DNA of 64,000 bases from Beduinella massiliensis (GTDB lineage: Bacteria; Bacillota; Clostridia; Christensenellales; Aristaeellaceae): positions 2,077,605 to 2,141,604 of the forward strand of contig NZ_LT963430.1 of the NCBI RefSeq assembly GCF_900199405.1, written 5' to 3'. The notes beneath the pieces were generated by a model, which was not told the DNA's origin, searched no databases, and saw only the letters and a program-made list of their open reading frames with translations. Positions 1 to 7,950 of this stretch are shown here, piece after piece (position 1 is the first letter of the stretch; every line of letters begins with the position of its first letter). The translations under genes and the position numbers were made by a program.

Positions 1-73
1 TCGTTTCGCCCGTGATTTTCCGCTCGCGTATTGTTTCAATAAGGCCTTGTACCTTCGTGTATTTTTGCCTCAT
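1..73 (-). CDS. IS3-type OrfA-like protein, N-terminal fragment
   Basis: Only 24 residues are visible, starting MRQKYTKVQG and running off the left edge. The start (ATG at 73) has a GGAGGT ribosome binding site at 81-86. A small basic N-terminus followed by a predicted helix resembles the helix-turn-helix OrfA proteins of IS3-type elements. The ribosome binding site lies in one arm of a stem (81-94 with 110-123), so translation could be blocked on transcripts reading in from outside. The assignment is tentative because of the short length. Confidence 0.4.
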   Translation of the reverse strand, partial: MRQKYTKVQGLIETIRERKITGET

Positions 74-80
74 ACAATAA

Positions 81-123
81 ACCTCCTGTCGTAGTTTGCT
101 TCTTACATTCTACAACAGGAGGT
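81..123 (-). promoter_or_regulatory. Inverted repeat covering the IS ORF ribosome binding site
   Basis: ACCTCCTGT at 81-89 is an exact inverse of ACAGGAGGT at 115-123. After one mismatch the stem continues with GTAG (91-94) and CTAC (110-113). In minus-strand RNA the GGAGGT of the small ORF is fully paired. Similar stems near IS ends are known to stop read-through transcripts from being translated. That role is inferred here. Confidence 0.5.
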
Positions 124-255
124 CTCTTATTTCATTGTCCGTTTATCGGGATACAGTCCATTTTTTCATTTTCTTGTTACGGTCTTTTTGTGCAACGGCC
201 CCTTTGTCTATGTTCGCTTTACAGAGAGGATGGGCTTTGCGTCAATCCCTCTGAT

Positions 256-723
256 TCATACGTCGAGGTATTGAACCATGAGCAGGCAAGGGGACTGCTC
301 GCCCCAAAGCGCAGAGAGGCATTCCAGCGGCTGAAATCCCATGGCGGCGTAGAAACACCGGGTGTGCCGATAGTGGGGATCGGGATGGGAGCCGTCCAGC
401 GTCTTGACCTGCAGGTAAGAAAATCCCTGCGATCTGCACCATTGCTTGCAGGCCGCCATGAGCAGCCGTCCGCCGCCACAACGGTGATGAGCCGGGTCGA
501 TGCCCATGGCGTAGATTTCGGCAGCGGCAGGGCTGGTGCGCTTGATGGACAGGAATCCGATGGGCGTGTTTGCTTCCATCAGGGCGATAAACGGCATGTA
601 CGCGCTTTCGCGAATGTATTCAGCCGTAGATTCTGAGATGCCGAACCACTCAGGCAGGAGAGAAAGGATGTGTGCTGCGATTTCGCGTTTTATGTCTGCA
701 TCCTGTATCCACTTGATTTCCAT
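256..723 (-). CDS. GNAT family N-acetyltransferase
   Basis: This 155-residue protein has the GNAT fold pattern: a central strand (AEIYAMGIDPAHHRCGGG) containing the acetyl-CoA pyrophosphate loop, a following helix, and a C-terminal FYAAMGF segment. It would transfer an acetyl group from acetyl-CoA to an unknown amine. The start was placed at 723 because GAGGAG lies just upstream and the family begins there; an upstream in-frame extension to 771 overlaps the MFS gene. It is the second gene after the MFS transporter, 10 bases downstream, so the two are probably co-transcribed. The substrate cannot be read from sequence. Confidence 0.85.
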   Translation of the reverse strand: MEIKWIQDADIKREIAAHILSLLPEWFGISESTAEYIRESAYMPFIALMEANTPIGFLSIKRTSPAAAEIYAMGIDPAHHRCGGGRLLMAACKQWCRSQGFSYLQVKTLDGSHPDPHYRHTRCFYAAMGFQPLECLSALWGEQSPCLLMVQYLDV

Positions 724-733
724 ATGTTTCTCC

Positions 734-1972
734 TCAGATCGGCCGGTTGTAAATCGGTTCGACGTCCGCACGGTTTCTGACGATAAGCGCTTGAATCATG
801 AGGAACGAAAAGCCCGCAAACACCAACGAGACATAGCGATAGGGAAGCACCTCTCCGAGCGCGCCTGCGCAAAGCTGGGCGAGCATCATCGCTCCGCTGA
901 TGAGCACGCTGAAAAGTGCGTTGACGCGGGCTCGCATATCGGGCGGCAGATAATTTTGCACGGCAGCGGTTCGCAGCGTCGCCGTGTTGACGCCCATAAA
1001 ACCGCACAGGAAGCGGGCGGCAAGCATCAGCGGATACCATAGGAACAGGAGCGCGCCATCACATATTTCGTAGAAGCGGTACACCCAAACCGTCAGGGTA
1101 TAGCGGCGTTCCTGCGGAATTTTAAAGACGTAATGCACGAGGCCGCCCAGCATGCGACCCACGGTTTCAGCCGATATGAGCAGGGCGTACATCGCGGTCG
1201 TGAGGGTGGTGCTGCTTTGAAAATGGGCCATAGCCATGAGATTGACGTTTTGACTGCACGCATTCGTGGTGGTCATGTACAGATAAATGCTGCGGATGCC
1301 TCGATCCTTACGCACATATCGAATGCCGCCGCTGATCTCGCGGCCGTAGGCGCAAAGCCGCTCCTTCCAGGGCGTGGATTCTCGCCGTTTTACCGCAAAA
1401 TCTATGCGGATGCGGCTTTCAAATATCGCGGCAATCAGCAGCAGCACCCCCTCGGTCAGGACGATGGGAATGATGCCGTATGCGCCGTACAGAACGGAGG
1501 CTGCGGGGGTGACGACGGCCGTTACGGTCGGGTAAATCATGGAAGAAACCGCGTAGCCCTTTTGCGCAAACCCCTTGGGAATCAGATCGGGATAAAGCGC
1601 GTCGTAGGCCAGGTTGTACGTCGAACCGATACATCCGGTGACGAGGCTGAACGTGAGGTAAGCGGCGTAGGAAAAAGGGTGGCGGATCAGATAAAAGCCA
1701 AAGAGAAGGTAGAGCACGCCGCTGAGCGTATCCATGCGCACGATCAGACGCCTTCTGTCGCAATGATCCACGTACGGCGCGATCAGAATGGGGAGGACCG
1801 TTCCGGGAAAGAGCGAGGCCGCCGCAAAAATCCCTGAAAGCCATGTAGACGCAGTCTGATCGAATACGATAAGGCTGAGCGCCAACCCCATAGCGGTTCC
1901 CCCGATGGCGCTGATGACCGTTCCAAGCGTGATGGTGGTAAAGTTGCGCGTCCAAAGCGTAGAAGTTTTCAA
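734..1972 (-). CDS. MFS transporter, macrolide-efflux (MFS_3) type
   Basis: The product is a 412-residue integral membrane protein with about 12 hydrophobic segments and the MFS signature region between TM2 and TM3 (APYVDHCDRRRLIV, about residues 65-80). It resembles drug exporters of the MefA/MFS_3 group; the actual substrate is unknown. The start is TTG at 1972. A long inverted repeat (1979-2029) with a trailing T-rich run ends right before this start, so expression may be controlled by attenuation. It is followed by the GNAT gene and preceded by an XRE/TPR regulator on the same strand, which suggests a small regulated resistance or export locus. Confidence 0.8.
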   Translation of the reverse strand: MKTSTLWTRNFTTITLGTVISAIGGTAMGLALSLIVFDQTASTWLSGIFAAASLFPGTVLPILIAPYVDHCDRRRLIVRMDTLSGVLYLLFGFYLIRHPFSYAAYLTFSLVTGCIGSTYNLAYDALYPDLIPKGFAQKGYAVSSMIYPTVTAVVTPAASVLYGAYGIIPIVLTEGVLLLIAAIFESRIRIDFAVKRRESTPWKERLCAYGREISGGIRYVRKDRGIRSIYLYMTTTNACSQNVNLMAMAHFQSSTTLTTAMYALLISAETVGRMLGGLVHYVFKIPQERRYTLTVWVYRFYEICDGALLFLWYPLMLAARFLCGFMGVNTATLRTAAVQNYLPPDMRARVNALFSVLISGAMMLAQLCAGALGEVLPYRYVSLVFAGFSFLMIQALIVRNRADVEPIYNRPI

Positions 1973-1978
1973 AAAGAC

Positions 1979-2029
1979 ACCGCCTTTCTTTTTTATTGTA
2001 CAACCAATTTAAACGAAAAGAAAGGCGGT
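1979..2029 (-). terminator. 14-bp inverted repeat: terminator or attenuator before the MFS gene
   Basis: The arms at 1979-1992 and 2016-2029 are exact inverse copies (core CCGCCTTTC / GAAAGGCGG). On the minus strand the hairpin lies between the regulator stop and the MFS start and is followed by TGTCTTTTTG, as in an intrinsic terminator. The 3' arm also carries the AAGGCGG that would serve as the MFS ribosome binding site. A TACAAT that could act as a -10 element lies in the loop, so an operator role is another reading. Confidence 0.55.
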
Positions 2030-2058
2030 TGTTTTGGGAAAACGGACATGAAAACAGC

Positions 2059-3297
2059 CTATTCATCTATGCTAATAGGCGAATTGAAAGAAAATTCGGA
2101 TATCTCACGTGACACGGTCAACGCGTCCTTATACCGGCGCTGGTGTACATAGGCTTCGATTAAAAAAGAACCGTGGAACTGCTTGAAGCCAAAGTGCAGC
2201 GCTTCCTCGGATTCGTCGTATATCCCACGCAGTAGCGCGGTGTATTCGGGGTTGGAGAGATAATCGGTCGTCAGGCGCATCTTTGCCACGCACAGGATGC
2301 GTCGGTAAATGTCGGGCGTCTCAGGGGTGCACAGGGCCTCCGCCTTGGAAAGATATTGACATGCCTCCTCTACATTGCCTAGCTGAGTATGGACGATGGC
2401 GAGCTTATGATAGGTGAGCAGCGCGGAGGCGTCTTTCTCGAAGGGGTATTCAAGGGAGGCGTTGAGCGCTGTCAGCGCCTCGTCGTACCGGTTCAGCTCC
2501 AAACAGGTAGCCCCGATGTTGTACAATACCTGTCCGGCGAAGTCAGGCGCAAGGCTTTGCGATAGCGCAAGCGCCCGGCGAAAATAGCGCATCATGAACG
2601 GATAATGGTGCTGGTTGGCATAGCTCATCCCGAGAAGAGCGCTTGCGTAAAGCATGATATAGCCGTTGCCTTCTTCTGAGGCAAGCTGGTAGGCCTGCTC
2701 CGCTTCCTGCGCGGCCTGCACATACCGGCCGCGCAGGAAGTCAAAGTCCGCGCGGTGATATTGGACACAGGAGCAGGGGCGCAGACGCTGCGCGCCAAGA
2801 AAGGCATTTTCCCGCGCTTCGTCGTCGCCCCGAAGCAGCGCCCGCCCAAAGTGGTAGAGGAAGAGCTGGTCGTCGTTCAGGTAGGAGAGAAACGGGTTTA
2901 ATGCTTCGATTTCAGCCTCCATAGCCATCTGATCGTCTGCATAAGCGGCGCGGTAGAGATGAAACAGGCGCAGCGGAAGATCCAGTGCAGACTCGGCAAG
3001 CGCTGGCTGATGTTCGTCCAGCCAAGCGCCGTCCTCCTCCTTTAAAACGTAGAGAAAAAAACGCTCAAAAAACGTGCGCAGCTCGGATTTTGCGCGCTTA
3101 AAGAGGATGGGATCCTCCATATATCGGATGCCGAGCGCACGAAAAAGCTGTTCGATAATCTCCGCGCCCGGCGTGACGAGCCCCTGCTCGATCTTGCTGA
3201 GATAGGAAACCGCGCAAATCCCCCGGCAAAGGCCTTCCTGGGAAAGATTCTGCCGCAGCCGCTCGCGCCGGATGAGAAACCCTGTGTAGTTTTTCAT
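2059..3297 (-). CDS. XRE-family regulator with C-terminal TPR repeats
   Basis: The protein is 412 residues long. Residues about 5-60 form an XRE helix-turn-helix (IRRERLRQNLSQEGLC then YLSKIEQG). The rest is a series of helical TPR-like repeats. The layout matches RNPP/Rgg-like regulators, which often sense peptides through the repeats; no cognate peptide gene is visible. The ATG at 3297 was chosen because GAGGTG sits six bases upstream, rather than the GTG at 3306. A -35/-10 pair (TTGTTT, 17 bases, TATAGT) lies just upstream. It probably controls the MFS/GNAT pair downstream. Confidence 0.8.
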   Translation of the reverse strand: MKNYTGFLIRRERLRQNLSQEGLCRGICAVSYLSKIEQGLVTPGAEIIEQLFRALGIRYMEDPILFKRAKSELRTFFERFFLYVLKEEDGAWLDEHQPALAESALDLPLRLFHLYRAAYADDQMAMEAEIEALNPFLSYLNDDQLFLYHFGRALLRGDDEARENAFLGAQRLRPCSCVQYHRADFDFLRGRYVQAAQEAEQAYQLASEEGNGYIMLYASALLGMSYANQHHYPFMMRYFRRALALSQSLAPDFAGQVLYNIGATCLELNRYDEALTALNASLEYPFEKDASALLTYHKLAIVHTQLGNVEEACQYLSKAEALCTPETPDIYRRILCVAKMRLTTDYLSNPEYTALLRGIYDESEEALHFGFKQFHGSFLIEAYVHQRRYKDALTVSREISEFSFNSPISIDE

Positions 3298-3315
3298 TTC
3301 GTCCACCTCGCAAGC

Positions 3316-3344
3316 ACTATAGCATGAGGCAGGAAAAAAAACAA
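3316..3344 (-). promoter_or_regulatory. Promoter of the XRE/TPR regulator
   Basis: On the minus strand TTGTTT (3344-3339) is separated by 17 bases from TATAGT (3321-3316), with a TG in the extended -10 position. The -35 overlaps the T-run of the antiporter terminator. Confidence 0.5.
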
Positions 3345-3364
3345 GGCCCCGCGAATGCGGAGCC
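3333..3364 (-). terminator. Intrinsic terminator of the antiporter operon
   Basis: On the minus strand GGCTCCGC, loop ATTC and GCGGGGCC form an 8-bp stem with one G-U pair, followed by TTGTTTTTTTT. It lies 27 bases downstream of the antiporter stop codon. Confidence 0.8.
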
Positions 3365-3390
3365 AGGCGGATGCCTGAACTGTCCTTTCG

Positions 3391-4584
3391 TCAGGCACTA
3401 GCCTTCTGTACCTTGGGAGCGGAGGCGATCTCTCCCGCCTTCGTCAGCGCGACCTTCGTAATGACCGGCCCCACGAGTTCATAGACGAGCGTTCCTGCGA
3501 GAATGACCGCACGCACCGTGGGGCCATATTCGGGGATGACCTTCATCGCGAGCTGCGTCATGCCGATCGCAACGCCCGCCTGCGGCAGCAGGGTGTAGCC
3601 CAAATACTTGCGCACGTTCGGCTCGGCCTTTACGAGCGAGGAACCGATGAACGCGCCCAGCCATTTGCCCGCGCTGCGGAAGATCAGGTAACTGATACCC
3701 AGCAGACCGACGGTCGGCAATACGGAGAGGTCGAGATCCGCGCCGGAAAGAACGAAGAAGAGCATGAACAGCGGCGGGGTGAAGCGGTCGCACTGTTCGA
3801 TGATCTTGCTGGACGCAGGGCTGACGTTGATCATCACCGCACCGATCATCATGCAGACCAAAAGAGAGGATAGATTCCACATTTCGCACAGAGCGAGGCC
3901 CGCGAGCACGGAAGAGATGGCCAACGCCAGCATGTTGCCGCGCGAGTGAAAGAAGCGGGCGGCGAGGGTCTGCGCAAAGCCGATTGCCGCGCCCAGAAGC
4001 AGGGAACCCACGATTTGAACGAGCGGGGAAACGAGCATGCTCTGCAGCGTGAGCGCGTTTCCGCTGTGCAGGGCGGCGGCAATGGCGCTGGAAATACTGA
4101 AGGCCATTAGGCACAGCGCGTCGTCCATCGCGACGACGGGCAACAGCATGCTGCACACGGGGCCGCGCGCCTTGTATTGACGCACCACCATCAGCGTGGC
4201 GGCGGGGGCCGTCGCGGCGGCGATGGCGCCGAGCATCAAGCACAGCGGAAGGGGGAAGCCCATCAAAATCAGGGCGACGTCGACGAACGCGACGGCGCAG
4301 AGGCCTTCAAAGAGCGTGATGATGATGGGTTTTGAACCGATCTGCTTCAGATAGCTGAGCTTGAATTCCGCGCCGATGGAATAGGCGATAAAGCCGAGCG
4401 CCACGTCTGTCAGGATCGAAAGAGCCTGCGCGGCCTCCTTGGGGATGATGCCAAGCACAGAGGGGCCGACGAGCAGGCCGCCGACCAGATAAGCGGTCAC
4501 ATTGGGAAGATGAATCAGCCGAATGATGCGGCTGAATAGAAGGCCTACGATGAGTGCAAGGGATACGGCGAGCAGGATGTTCAT
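3391..4584 (-). CDS. Cation/proton antiporter, CPA2 (KefB/Na+:H+) family
   Basis: The 397-residue protein is almost entirely hydrophobic, with 10-12 membrane segments and no soluble C-terminal TrkA domain. The N-terminus (RLIHLPNVTAYLVGGLLVGP) is the typical start of the Na+/H+ exchanger domain, and the core carries the helix-breaking stretches expected of CPA2 transporters. It would exchange Na+ or K+ for protons across the cell membrane; the ion is not decidable. Its start overlaps the stop of the PII-like gene by four bases, so the two are translationally coupled, and the PII-like protein is its likely regulator. Confidence 0.85.
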   Translation of the reverse strand: MNILLAVSLALIVGLLFSRIIRLIHLPNVTAYLVGGLLVGPSVLGIIPKEAAQALSILTDVALGFIAYSIGAEFKLSYLKQIGSKPIIITLFEGLCAVAFVDVALILMGFPLPLCLMLGAIAAATAPAATLMVVRQYKARGPVCSMLLPVVAMDDALCLMAFSISSAIAAALHSGNALTLQSMLVSPLVQIVGSLLLGAAIGFAQTLAARFFHSRGNMLALAISSVLAGLALCEMWNLSSLLVCMMIGAVMINVSPASSKIIEQCDRFTPPLFMLFFVLSGADLDLSVLPTVGLLGISYLIFRSAGKWLGAFIGSSLVKAEPNVRKYLGYTLLPQAGVAIGMTQLAMKVIPEYGPTVRAVILAGTLVYELVGPVITKVALTKAGEIASAPKVQKASA

Positions 4585-4928
4585 TTCGTCGCGCCTCCCA
4601 AGCCGTCGACGAAGAGCGTCGGGATGGAGAAGAGGATGCCCGTATCGGGGCGGTCAAGACCGCCGGTGACACGGTTTACGATCTTTCGCACCGTATCTAC
4701 CTGTTCGTCTCTCAGAACCATAAAAACCGTCTTGCTGCTCTTGCGCTCTGGATCGAGCAGCGCGCGCATCATGCCGAACATGGGCATGTCGTCCGCGCGC
4801 GCGTCCAGCGCGCGCATCATGCCGGTGCTGTCCAGCACGGTCGCACCGCTGATTTTATTTTCTATGAGCGCTTCGAGCAGTTCTTCCAGGCATTCGGTTT
4901 TGTTGAGTACAAGCGTTACCACTTGCAT
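4581..4928 (-). CDS. PII-like regulatory protein
   Basis: This 115-residue protein has the PII-like ferredoxin fold order: strand (MQVVTLVLNK), helix (CLEELLEALIENK), strand (GATVLDSTGM), then a variable T-loop-like stretch with many Met and Asp residues, a second strand (TVFMVLRDEQ), helix and a C-terminal Gly-rich tail. PII-like proteins bind nucleotides and gate partner transporters. It is the first gene of an operon with the antiporter, overlapping it by four bases. The ligand is unknown. A TTGCAT/TACAAT promoter lies upstream. Confidence 0.7.
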   Translation of the reverse strand: MQVVTLVLNKTECLEELLEALIENKISGATVLDSTGMMRALDARADDMPMFGMMRALLDPERKSSKTVFMVLRDEQVDTVRKIVNRVTGGLDRPDTGILFSIPTLFVDGLGGATK

Positions 4929-4962
4929 GAATGCTCACCTTCCATTCGTTTATTCGGTGAAC

Positions 4963-4991
4963 ATTGTACGCTTGGCGCCCGATAAATGCAA
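4963..4991 (-). promoter_or_regulatory. Promoter of the PII-like/antiporter operon
   Basis: On the minus strand TTGCAT (4991-4986) and TACAAT (4968-4963) are separated by exactly 17 bases. The predicted start of transcription lies about 30 bases before the ATG. Confidence 0.6.
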
Positions 4992-5126
4992 GCGCAGCAG
5001 CGTTTTTTTTTCATGAGAAAGCTCAAAAAGATTCGTATTTTGCAGCGTTTAAGGGGAACAAAAAGAGGCATGATCGTGATAAGGGCCGATTCTGCTTCAT
5101 TTTATGATGCAAAACCGCAGAGGCTG

Positions 5127-5135
5127 TGATATAAT
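5127..5135 (+). promoter_or_regulatory. Extended -10 promoter of the maf-mre operon
   Basis: TGATATAAT is a full match to the extended -10 consensus TGnTATAAT. No good -35 is visible. Transcription would begin near 5142, which excludes the upstream in-frame TTG at 5139 as the maf start. Confidence 0.6.
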
Positions 5136-5171
5136 AACTTGAATGTACGCATGTTATCAGGAGGGATCGCT

Positions 5172-5750
5172 TTGTCAGGCGAAAGCCGGATCATCCTCGC
5201 TTCCCAATCCCCGCGGCGCAGAGAGCTGCTCGCTGCGATGGGAATTTCGTTTACGATAGACGTGCCGGACATCGTGGAGCGCGACGCGGCCACCCCGGCT
5301 GAAACCGTGTGCGGACTGGCGCTTCAAAAGGCGCAGGCTGTTGCACTGCGCCATCCGGGTGAACAGGCGCTCATCCTCGCGGCCGACACGGTCGTATACT
5401 GCGGGCAAATTCTCGGAAAGCCGAAGGATCGAGAGGATGCCCGGCGCATGCTTTCGCTGCTTTCCGGCCGCTGGCATGAGGTGTACACGGGCGTTTGCGC
5501 GATGGATGCTGCAAGCGGTTTACAGGAGGTGCGCGCAGAGTGCACGCGCGTGCATTTCGTTCCCCTGTCGGAGCCGGAGATTGGCCGCTACGTCGACACG
5601 GGTGAACCGATAGATAAGGCGGGCGCTTACGCCATTCAGGGACGTGCGGGCATGTTCATCGACCGTGTCGAGGGTTCGGCCTCGAACGTCATCGGGCTGC
5701 CGATGGCGACGGTTCGCGAACTGCTCACGCGCCTTGGCGTCACGCTTTGA
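5172..5750 (+). CDS. maf: Maf family nucleotide pyrophosphatase
   Basis: The 192-residue protein begins with the Maf signature (ILASQSPRRRELL) and has the catalytic-region motif AADTVVYCGQILGKP and the later GEPIDKAGAYAIQGRAG. Maf proteins hydrolyse dTTP, UTP or modified nucleotides and are linked to septum formation. The start was set at TTG 5172 because AGGAGGG lies seven bases upstream. It is the first gene of the mre operon, as in many Bacillota. Confidence 0.92.
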   Translation: MSGESRIILASQSPRRRELLAAMGISFTIDVPDIVERDAATPAETVCGLALQKAQAVALRHPGEQALILAADTVVYCGQILGKPKDREDARRMLSLLSGRWHEVYTGVCAMDAASGLQEVRAECTRVHFVPLSEPEIGRYVDTGEPIDKAGAYAIQGRAGMFIDRVEGSASNVIGLPMATVRELLTRLGVTL

Positions 5751-5768
5751 TATAGACGGAGGGTTTCT

Positions 5769-6806
5769 ATGCGCTTTTTTGGCATTCACGCGCCGGATAT
5801 CGGCATTGACCTGGGCACGTCCAACGTGCGCATCTATGTAAAAGGGAAGGGGATCGTACTCAGCGAGCCCTCGCTGCTCGTCGTGCGGGAGGACGCCTCG
5901 CGCGAGGTGCTCGCGGTGGGCGAGGACGCGCGGCTTCTGCTGGGCCGGACGCCCGGGGATATTCAGACCATTCGCCCGGTGCGCGACGGCGTCATCGTGG
6001 ATTTTGAAATGGCGGAGATCATGCTCCATTACTTTATCCGCAAGGCGGTCGGCACACATTACATGATCAAGCCGCGCGTGGTCATCAGCGTGCCCAGCGT
6101 CATCAGCACGGTGGAGCGCCGGGCGGTAGGTGAGGCGGTGCGCATGGCGGGCGCGCGTTCCATCCAGGTGGTGGAGCATCCGCTCTCCGCGGCGCTCGGA
6201 ACAGGCCTTCCGGTTTACGAGCCGGAGGGCAGTCTTGTCGTGGATATCGGCGGCGGCACGAGTGAAATCGCTGTGATTTCGCTGGGCGGACTGGTCGTCT
6301 CGCGCTCGCTTCGCGTGGCGGGCGACAAGATGGACGAGGCGATTGCCGCCATGTTCAAGAAGGAAAACAACATGTTGATCGGCGACCGGGCGGCGGAGGA
6401 CCTCAAGCTCGACCTTGGCGGGGCGATCGTCCGCCAGGACGACGCGCGCCGCGCGCTGGTGCGCGGACGCGACATGGTGACGAGCCTGCCGATGACGGTG
6501 GAGGTGAGCGCGATAAAGATCGGCGAGGCCCTGCAGGGGCCGATCGCGGAGATCGTCGCATCCATCAAATGGGTGCTGGAACGCACGCCGCCGGAGCTCG
6601 CGGGCGACGTCATGCGCAGCGGCATCTATTTGACGGGCGGCATCGCGCAACTTCCGGATTTGGATCACCTGATCGCATCCGAGCTGGGCATTGCGGTATC
6701 CGTAGCGCGCAATCCGTCGGAGAGCGTCATCCTCGGCGCCGGGCATCTGGCAGACAACATCGAGCTGCTGGACAGCATCGGCAAGGGCGACGCGATGCGC
6801 GATTAA
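5769..6806 (+). CDS. mreB: Rod shape-determining protein MreB
   Basis: The 345-residue product is an actin-like ATPase that forms membrane-bound filaments and positions the elongation machinery. The phosphate-1 motif (DIGIDLGTSNVRIY, residues about 10-23), the phosphate-2 motif (LVVDIGGGTSEIAV, about 155-168) and the adenosine motif (YLTGGIAQLP, about 285-294) are all present. Length is normal for the family. It lies 18 bases after maf and is followed directly by mreC and mreD. Confidence 0.95.
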   Translation: MRFFGIHAPDIGIDLGTSNVRIYVKGKGIVLSEPSLLVVREDASREVLAVGEDARLLLGRTPGDIQTIRPVRDGVIVDFEMAEIMLHYFIRKAVGTHYMIKPRVVISVPSVISTVERRAVGEAVRMAGARSIQVVEHPLSAALGTGLPVYEPEGSLVVDIGGGTSEIAVISLGGLVVSRSLRVAGDKMDEAIAAMFKKENNMLIGDRAAEDLKLDLGGAIVRQDDARRALVRGRDMVTSLPMTVEVSAIKIGEALQGPIAEIVASIKWVLERTPPELAGDVMRSGIYLTGGIAQLPDLDHLIASELGIAVSVARNPSESVILGAGHLADNIELLDSIGKGDAMRD

Positions 6807-6830
6807 GGACATCAGGCAAAGGAGTTTTTT

Positions 6831-7931
6831 ATGGCGAAGTCAAAAAAAGAACGCCCAGGCTTGATCAAATTCCTGCGCGTCGTATTTGTCATCCTGCTGG
6901 TGCTGGTGATGGCATTCGGCATCTTTACGCAATACGTGGGCAGGGAAAACCCGGCGGAAAACGTCCTCTCGTCGATTATCACGCCGATTCAGAGCCTGGT
7001 ATCCCGTTCTCTTTCCGCCGTGAGCGACTATATGGCGAAGCTGAAGCTGCGCAGCAACATCGAATACGAGTACAACAGGTTAAAGGCTCAAAACGACGAG
7101 CTTATCCTCAAGTCGCTACTGTACGACGAGGAGGTCAACAAGAACGAACGCCTCAGCAACATGATGGGCGCTTACAACGCCAACACGGATATGAACCCCG
7201 TGCTCGCGCACGTCGTGGCGAGCGAAACGGGCAACTGGTTTTCAACCTTCACCATCGACGTTGGATCGCGCGACGGCGTGAAGACCGAGATGGCCGTCAT
7301 TACGGCTGAGGGCCTGATCGGTCACGTATACGAGGTCTTCGACACCACGTCGAAGGTCATCACCATCATCGACACCAACTCCTCCATCGCGGCGCTGATC
7401 GAATCCAGCCGCGACCAGGGCATCGTCAAGGGGACGCTCGGCGTCAACGGGGAGCCGATGTGCCGCATGTATTATCTGCCGCTGGACAACGTGCCGCGCC
7501 CCGGCGACTCGGTCATCACCTCCGGCGTCGGCCTGCCCTTTCCCAAGGGCCTGCTGATCGGCTACGTGCGCGAAAGCACGCGCTCCATGGAGGAGAACAA
7601 GCATTACATCGTCGTGGAACCTGCGGCGGATTTTCAGCACATCGAGGAAGTGCTGGTGCTTCGCTATGAACCGACGGTCGAATTGATGCCGGAAGGTTAC
7701 AACGAGGACGAAACGATCATCGTTTCGCCGCCGACCCCGCGTCCGCAGGTGACCATCGACTCCTCCAACATCGTATCCACGCCGGTGCCGCTGCCGGATG
7801 CTCCCGGCCGGCCCACGGCTACGCCCGATCCCTCCGTTACGCCGACGCCCGCGCCGGACGATATGCCGGACGAACTGGACGAGGGCGCGCAGGTGACCGA
7901 CGAGGCCGACGAGATGTTCCCCGAATTTTAA
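6831..7931 (+). CDS. mreC: Rod shape-determining protein MreC
   Basis: The 366-residue protein has a short basic N-terminus, one membrane segment (about residues 15-38), a coiled-coil region (about 65-110) and the beta-rich MreC domain (about 115-285, with SRDGVKTEMAVITAEGLIG). The tail after about residue 290 is rich in Pro, Thr, Asp and Glu and is longer than in many homologues. MreC scaffolds MreB, MreD and PBP2 on the outer side of the membrane. Confidence 0.93.
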   Translation: MAKSKKERPGLIKFLRVVFVILLVLVMAFGIFTQYVGRENPAENVLSSIITPIQSLVSRSLSAVSDYMAKLKLRSNIEYEYNRLKAQNDELILKSLLYDEEVNKNERLSNMMGAYNANTDMNPVLAHVVASETGNWFSTFTIDVGSRDGVKTEMAVITAEGLIGHVYEVFDTTSKVITIIDTNSSIAALIESSRDQGIVKGTLGVNGEPMCRMYYLPLDNVPRPGDSVITSGVGLPFPKGLLIGYVRESTRSMEENKHYIVVEPAADFQHIEEVLVLRYEPTVELMPEGYNEDETIIVSPPTPRPQVTIDSSNIVSTPVPLPDAPGRPTATPDPSVTPTPAPDDMPDELDEGAQVTDEADEMFPEF

Positions 7932-7950
7932 GTCCTAAGGGAGGAAGCGC

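Larger units (their letters stand above)
1..160 (-). mobile_element. Partial IS3-type insertion sequence, left end
   Basis: The window opens inside an insertion sequence read on the minus strand. Its outer end is probably the 25-bp sequence at 136-160, which on the minus strand starts TGGACTGTATCCCG and has the TG start typical of IS3-type ends. A short open frame at 1-73 runs off the window edge and looks like the beginning of OrfA. The other end is not in the window, so family and boundaries are inferred from the terminus and the start of the protein. Confidence 0.5.

Noticed and set aside
5520-6812. 430-residue open frame on the minus strand opposite mreB
   Set aside because: It is antisense to a certain gene, is rich in His, Arg, Ala and Asp as expected for a GC-rich shadow frame, and has no recognisable domain.
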